A stretch of DNA of 64,000 nucleotides from CAZMXP01 sp964570285 (lineage in GTDB: Bacteria > Planctomycetota > PLA2): positions 1 to 64,000 of the forward strand of contig CAZMXP010000014.1 of the NCBI GenBank assembly GCA_964570285.1, in the 5' to 3' direction. This document shows, piece after piece, positions 61,079 to 64,000 of the stretch. The notes below the pieces were generated by a model. That model had not been told where the DNA came from. It saw nothing but the letters and a program-made list of their open reading frames with translations, and ran no database searches. Position 1 is the stretch's first letter. Every line of letters begins with the position of its first letter. The translations under genes and the position numbers were made by a program.

Positions 61079-64000
61079 ATGCGGTGGTCGTGGGTAGCGC
61101 TGCTGGTCGCGGTTGCGGTGCGGGTGGGCAGCGCGCAGGAGCCCGCCGCGCCGCCGGCCCCCGCGGCCCCCGACACTTCCCAGCAGGCGGCGGACAAGGT
61201 GCTCGCCGCCGTCGCCGCGAAAGAGGACGCGGCGCTGAATGCGTTGGCCGCGAAGGACAACCCCGACCCTTGGCTTGTCGCCGACGAGTTGTGCGCGCGC
61301 GGGGAGTTCGATGCCGCGAACGCGTTCGCGAAGTCCGCGCCGCGCCTCGACGTCGAGCGGCTCCCCGCGTATGTTGCCTCGCGGCGCGGGGCGCCCGATG
61401 CCAACGAGCGGGAGCGCGTCGTGGCCGCGCAGGAGGCTCTGCGCCGCGGGGACGCCGTCCGCGCCCTCGAACTGACGGACGGCCTTGCGGAGAAACCCTC
61501 GGTGGCGTCGATCCTCGGCCTGGGCGCCCGAGCGGGCGCGCTTGGGAAGCTGAGGCGTCACCCCGAGAGCATCGCCGCCCTCGTGACCGGCGCGCGGCTA
61601 GCCAAGGAAGCCGGTTGGCTCTCGCGACAGGCGCGCCTCCTTGATGAAGCCTTTCGGGCCGCGGCGGGCATTTCCGACTTCCGCGCGGCGCTCGCGGCGT
61701 GCGAGGAACTCCTGGCCCTTCAGGAGACGCGCGGTCAGCGCGAAGGGGTCGCCGTGGCGCTGGGCAACCTTGGCACCTGCCACCGGTCCCTCGGCGCCCA
61801 TGGGAAAGCTCTCGAGTGCCACGAGCGTGTGCTCCGAATGAGGGAAGAGGTCGGAGATCGAGCGGGCATGGCTAGGGCCCTCGCCAACATGGGCAACGTC
61901 CATGGCTCGATCGGCAATCACGCGAAGGCGCTGGAGTGCTTCGAGGGTGCCCTGCGGCTCAATGAAGCGCTTGGAAACCGCGCGGCGATGGCAGGGTCGC
62001 TGACCGGGATGGGCAACGTCCACGCGGCGCTTCGCGACTACACCAAGGCGCTTGACTGCCAGGCGCGCGCGCTTGGGCTTCTCGAGGGGGAGCAGGACCG
62101 CGCCCGCATCGCGACGATCCATTGGAACATGGGCTCGATCCATCGCGACCTAGGCGACCCCGAGATGGCGCTGGAGCACTTTGGCCGGGCGCTGGAAGTC
62201 TACACCGAGCTCGGCAATCGCGTCGAGGAGGCCCAGGCTCTGCTGCGCATCGCCGCCTTGCACCGCTCCCTCTACGACTATCCCAAGGCCCTCCACTTCT
62301 ACGAGCTCGCAAGGTCCACGAACGAGGCGCTCGGGAACCGCAGCACCGTGGCCTCAACCCTTGTGTCGATGGGCATCGTCCACCGCGCCGTCTCGGACTA
62401 TCCCGGGGCGCTCGAGTGTTACCGCAAGGCGCTCGGTCTCTTCGAGTTGCTGGGGGACCGCACGGGCGTCGCCACGGTCCTCGGAAACATGGGCAGCGCG
62501 CATCTGCACTCGTGCGCCTACGCGGCCGCGATCGAGTGCCACGAGCGAAGCCTCGCCCTCGGCGAGGAGCTGGGCAGCCGGGCGCTGATTACCAACGCCC
62601 TCGGGAACATCGGCGGCGTCCACCTCACGCTCGGCGACGACGAGAAGGCTCTCCGATTTCTCGAGAGGGCACACAAGCAGGCCGAGGAGGTGGCGGACCG
62701 GCGCCTCGCCGCCACGGCGCTGGGGAACATCGGCCTCATTCACCACAGGCGGGGAGACCATGCCATCGCGCTCGAGTGCCAAGAGAAGTCACGCAAGATT
62801 GCGGAGGAGATCGGGGACCGCCACGCCGCCAGCAGGGCGCTCCATGCCATGGCGGGCATCCATCGGGCACGCCGCGATCTCCCCAAGGCGCTCGAGTGCC
62901 TTCAGGCAGACCTCGCCCTCGATCAGGCTCTCGGCGACCGTGCCGGCGTTTCCATGGCCCTCTGCGCCATCGCCAACGTCCACTACGACCAGGGCAGTTT
63001 CGCCCGCGCGATCGAGTTCCACGAGCAGAGTTTCGCCGCGGCGGAGGCAATCGACGCTCGCAGCGCGATGGCGCACGCCCTCTGGGGTCTCTCGAGCGCG
63101 CGCCTCGCGCTCGGGGACCCTGCCTCCGCCGTGGCCGATGCGCGGCGAGCAGTCCGGCTCGCGGGTGAGCTGGCCACCGGGCTCGCCGAGGAGGAGGGCG
63201 CGCGCGCACGGGAGGTGTTCGCGGGTCTGTTCGACGATGGCGCCGAGGCGGCGCTGCGGCTCGGCGACCCAGCAGAGGTCTGCTTCTTCCTCGAGAGCGG
63301 GCGCGCGGCAACGCTGCTCGAGTCCCTCGGCGGTCGGGATGCACTCTACGCGAGCACAGTGCCGGAGTCGCTGCGCGTCGAGGAGGCGGAGGCGCGCGCC
63401 GAGGAGGCGCGGGCGGCCGCCCGCCGGCGTGCCGCGCTGGCGGCGTCGGGCCTCGGCGCGCTCCGCGAGGCCAATGCCGCTCTGGCTGCGGCGCAGGAGC
63501 GGGTGGCGGAGGTCATCGCGAGGATTCAGCGGCAGGCGAAGGCGGCGTCGAGCGTCGTGTACCCTTCGGCGGATCGGGTCGAGGTGCTCGCCGCCCACGT
63601 GCGCGCCGACGAGGCGCTCGTGCTGTATGGCCTGCTCTCGACGAGTGCGGTGGCGCTGATCGTGACGGATCGCGGCGCCAGGGTCGTCCCACTCGGCGAG
63701 AAGTCCGCGATCGAGAATGCGTGCCGCGGAGACGTGGTCCCGGTTGTCGACCTGCTCCGCAAGCTGGTGGTCGCGCCGCTCGGGCTCTCCGAGGGTACGA
63801 GAAGGCTGCTCGTGTCCCCCGCTGGTCCGCTGGCCTGCGTGCCCTTCTCGCTGCTCGTCGGCGATCGCGAGGTCGCCTATGTCCCGTCGGGAACGACGTA
63901 TGGAGCGCTCCTCGACGAGGCCCACGCGGGTGGGGATGGGGTGCTCGCCGTCGGGGACCCGGTCTATGAGGGGGAGTCGCGGTTCACGGTCGCGAAGGCA
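61079..64000 (+). CDS. Secreted TPR-CHAT protein (C-terminus beyond the window)
   Basis: The frame is open from ATG 61079 (GGGAGG 6 bases upstream) to the window edge: 974 codons. Residues 1-20 are a signal peptide (WSWVALLVAVAVRVGSA). About 220-700 hold twelve regular 40-residue TPRs, each ending in a G/A-x-R motif, for example ALANMGNVHGSIGNHAKALE and ALGNIGGVHLTLGDDEKALR. About 764-820 is an Ala/Arg/Glu coiled coil (EEAEARAEEARAAARRRAAL). From about 834 a CHAT domain begins (ALVLYGLLSTSAVALIVTDR; RLLVSPAGPLACVPFSLLVG; VAYVPSGTTYGALLDEA; VLAVGDP). CHAT is a caspase-like cysteine protease fold; its catalytic His and Cys would lie beyond base 64000. Confidence 0.88.
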   Translation, partial: MRWSWVALLVAVAVRVGSAQEPAAPPAPAAPDTSQQAADKVLAAVAAKEDAALNALAAKDNPDPWLVADELCARGEFDAANAFAKSAPRLDVERLPAYVASRRGAPDANERERVVAAQEALRRGDAVRALELTDGLAEKPSVASILGLGARAGALGKLRRHPESIAALVTGARLAKEAGWLSRQARLLDEAFRAAAGISDFRAALAACEELLALQETRGQREGVAVALGNLGTCHRSLGAHGKALECHERVLRMREEVGDRAGMARALANMGNVHGSIGNHAKALECFEGALRLNEALGNRAAMAGSLTGMGNVHAALRDYTKALDCQARALGLLEGEQDRARIATIHWNMGSIHRDLGDPEMALEHFGRALEVYTELGNRVEEAQALLRIAALHRSLYDYPKALHFYELARSTNEALGNRSTVASTLVSMGIVHRAVSDYPGALECYRKALGLFELLGDRTGVATVLGNMGSAHLHSCAYAAAIECHERSLALGEELGSRALITNALGNIGGVHLTLGDDEKALRFLERAHKQAEEVADRRLAATALGNIGLIHHRRGDHAIALECQEKSRKIAEEIGDRHAASRALHAMAGIHRARRDLPKALECLQADLALDQALGDRAGVSMALCAIANVHYDQGSFARAIEFHEQSFAAAEAIDARSAMAHALWGLSSARLALGDPASAVADARRAVRLAGELATGLAEEEGARAREVFAGLFDDGAEAALRLGDPAEVCFFLESGRAATLLESLGGRDALYASTVPESLRVEEAEARAEEARAAARRRAALAASGLGALREANAALAAAQERVAEVIARIQRQAKAASSVVYPSADRVEVLAAHVRADEALVLYGLLSTSAVALIVTDRGARVVPLGEKSAIENACRGDVVPVVDLLRKLVVAPLGLSEGTRRLLVSPAGPLACVPFSLLVGDREVAYVPSGTTYGALLDEAHAGGDGVLAVGDPVYEGESRFTVAKA

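Noticed and set aside
61079..63500. The regular 120-base periodicity as a possible tandem DNA repeat or CRISPR-like array
   Set aside because: The period comes from 40-codon TPR units; DNA identity between units is low and there are no spacers or short identical repeats.

Overview
The window is about 64 kb of very GC-rich bacterial chromosome, densely coded on both strands, with strong GGAGG-type ribosome sites before many genes, frequent GTG starts and many 4-base ATGA/GTGA overlaps. I infer a member of the Planctomycetota or a close relative. The reasons are secreted HEAT/VWA and RCC1 proteins, a membrane-anchored squalene-cyclase-like protein, a secreted peptidase-MA-type gluzincin, a secreted TPR-CHAT protein, and two pilins whose N-terminal half is of a type I associate with planctomycete genomes. 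This is judged from protein families only; there is no rRNA in the window.

Layout. 0-13 kb: secreted or membrane proteins (HEAT, PH-like, HEAT-VWA, RCC1 lipoprotein, unknown lipoprotein), a predicted K+-independent pyruvate kinase, an AI-2E family transporter, prfB with its programmed +1 frameshift, and purH. 12.7-17 kb: RNase III with a long disordered tail, overlapping mfd. 17.0-18.36 kb: non-coding, built of inverted and direct repeats. 18.4-28.8 kb: gluzincin, SurA-like protein, squalene-cyclase-like protein, aminotransferase, large Rossmann protein, rpsT, TPR protein, def, ribF and tRNA-Phe. 28.9-36.1 kb: glycosyltransferase, a tandem pair of STN-like proteins, pgi, PilZ, ssb, a sugar N-acyltransferase and the prepilin peptidase.

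36.4-44.7 kb is a type IV pilus / type II secretion-like locus: OmpA-type lipoprotein, pilT, pilB/gspE, pilC/gspF, a TPR protein and two 222-residue prepilins, served by the prepilin peptidase just upstream. 44.8-58.1 kb is a surface-polysaccharide locus: eight glycosyltransferase-type genes and two flippases, mostly translationally coupled, with broken genes (a ParD-like remnant and an internally deleted nucleotidyltransferase) at the junction between its two halves. 58.2-64 kb holds an acyl-CoA dehydrogenase, a Nudix hydrolase, another copy of the non-coding repeat module, and a secreted protein with twelve 40-residue TPRs and a CHAT protease domain that runs off the window.

Mobile DNA. Three internally deleted derivatives of one IS1182-like insertion sequence (3.4, 9.4 and 37.1 kb) carry GAG(T/C)TTGTCCG termini and hairpin ends. 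Each abuts CTAG, and in four cases the TAG of that CTAG is the stop codon of the neighbouring gene. A second, unrelated non-coding repeat family recurs at 17-18.3, 34.4 and 60.6-61 kb.
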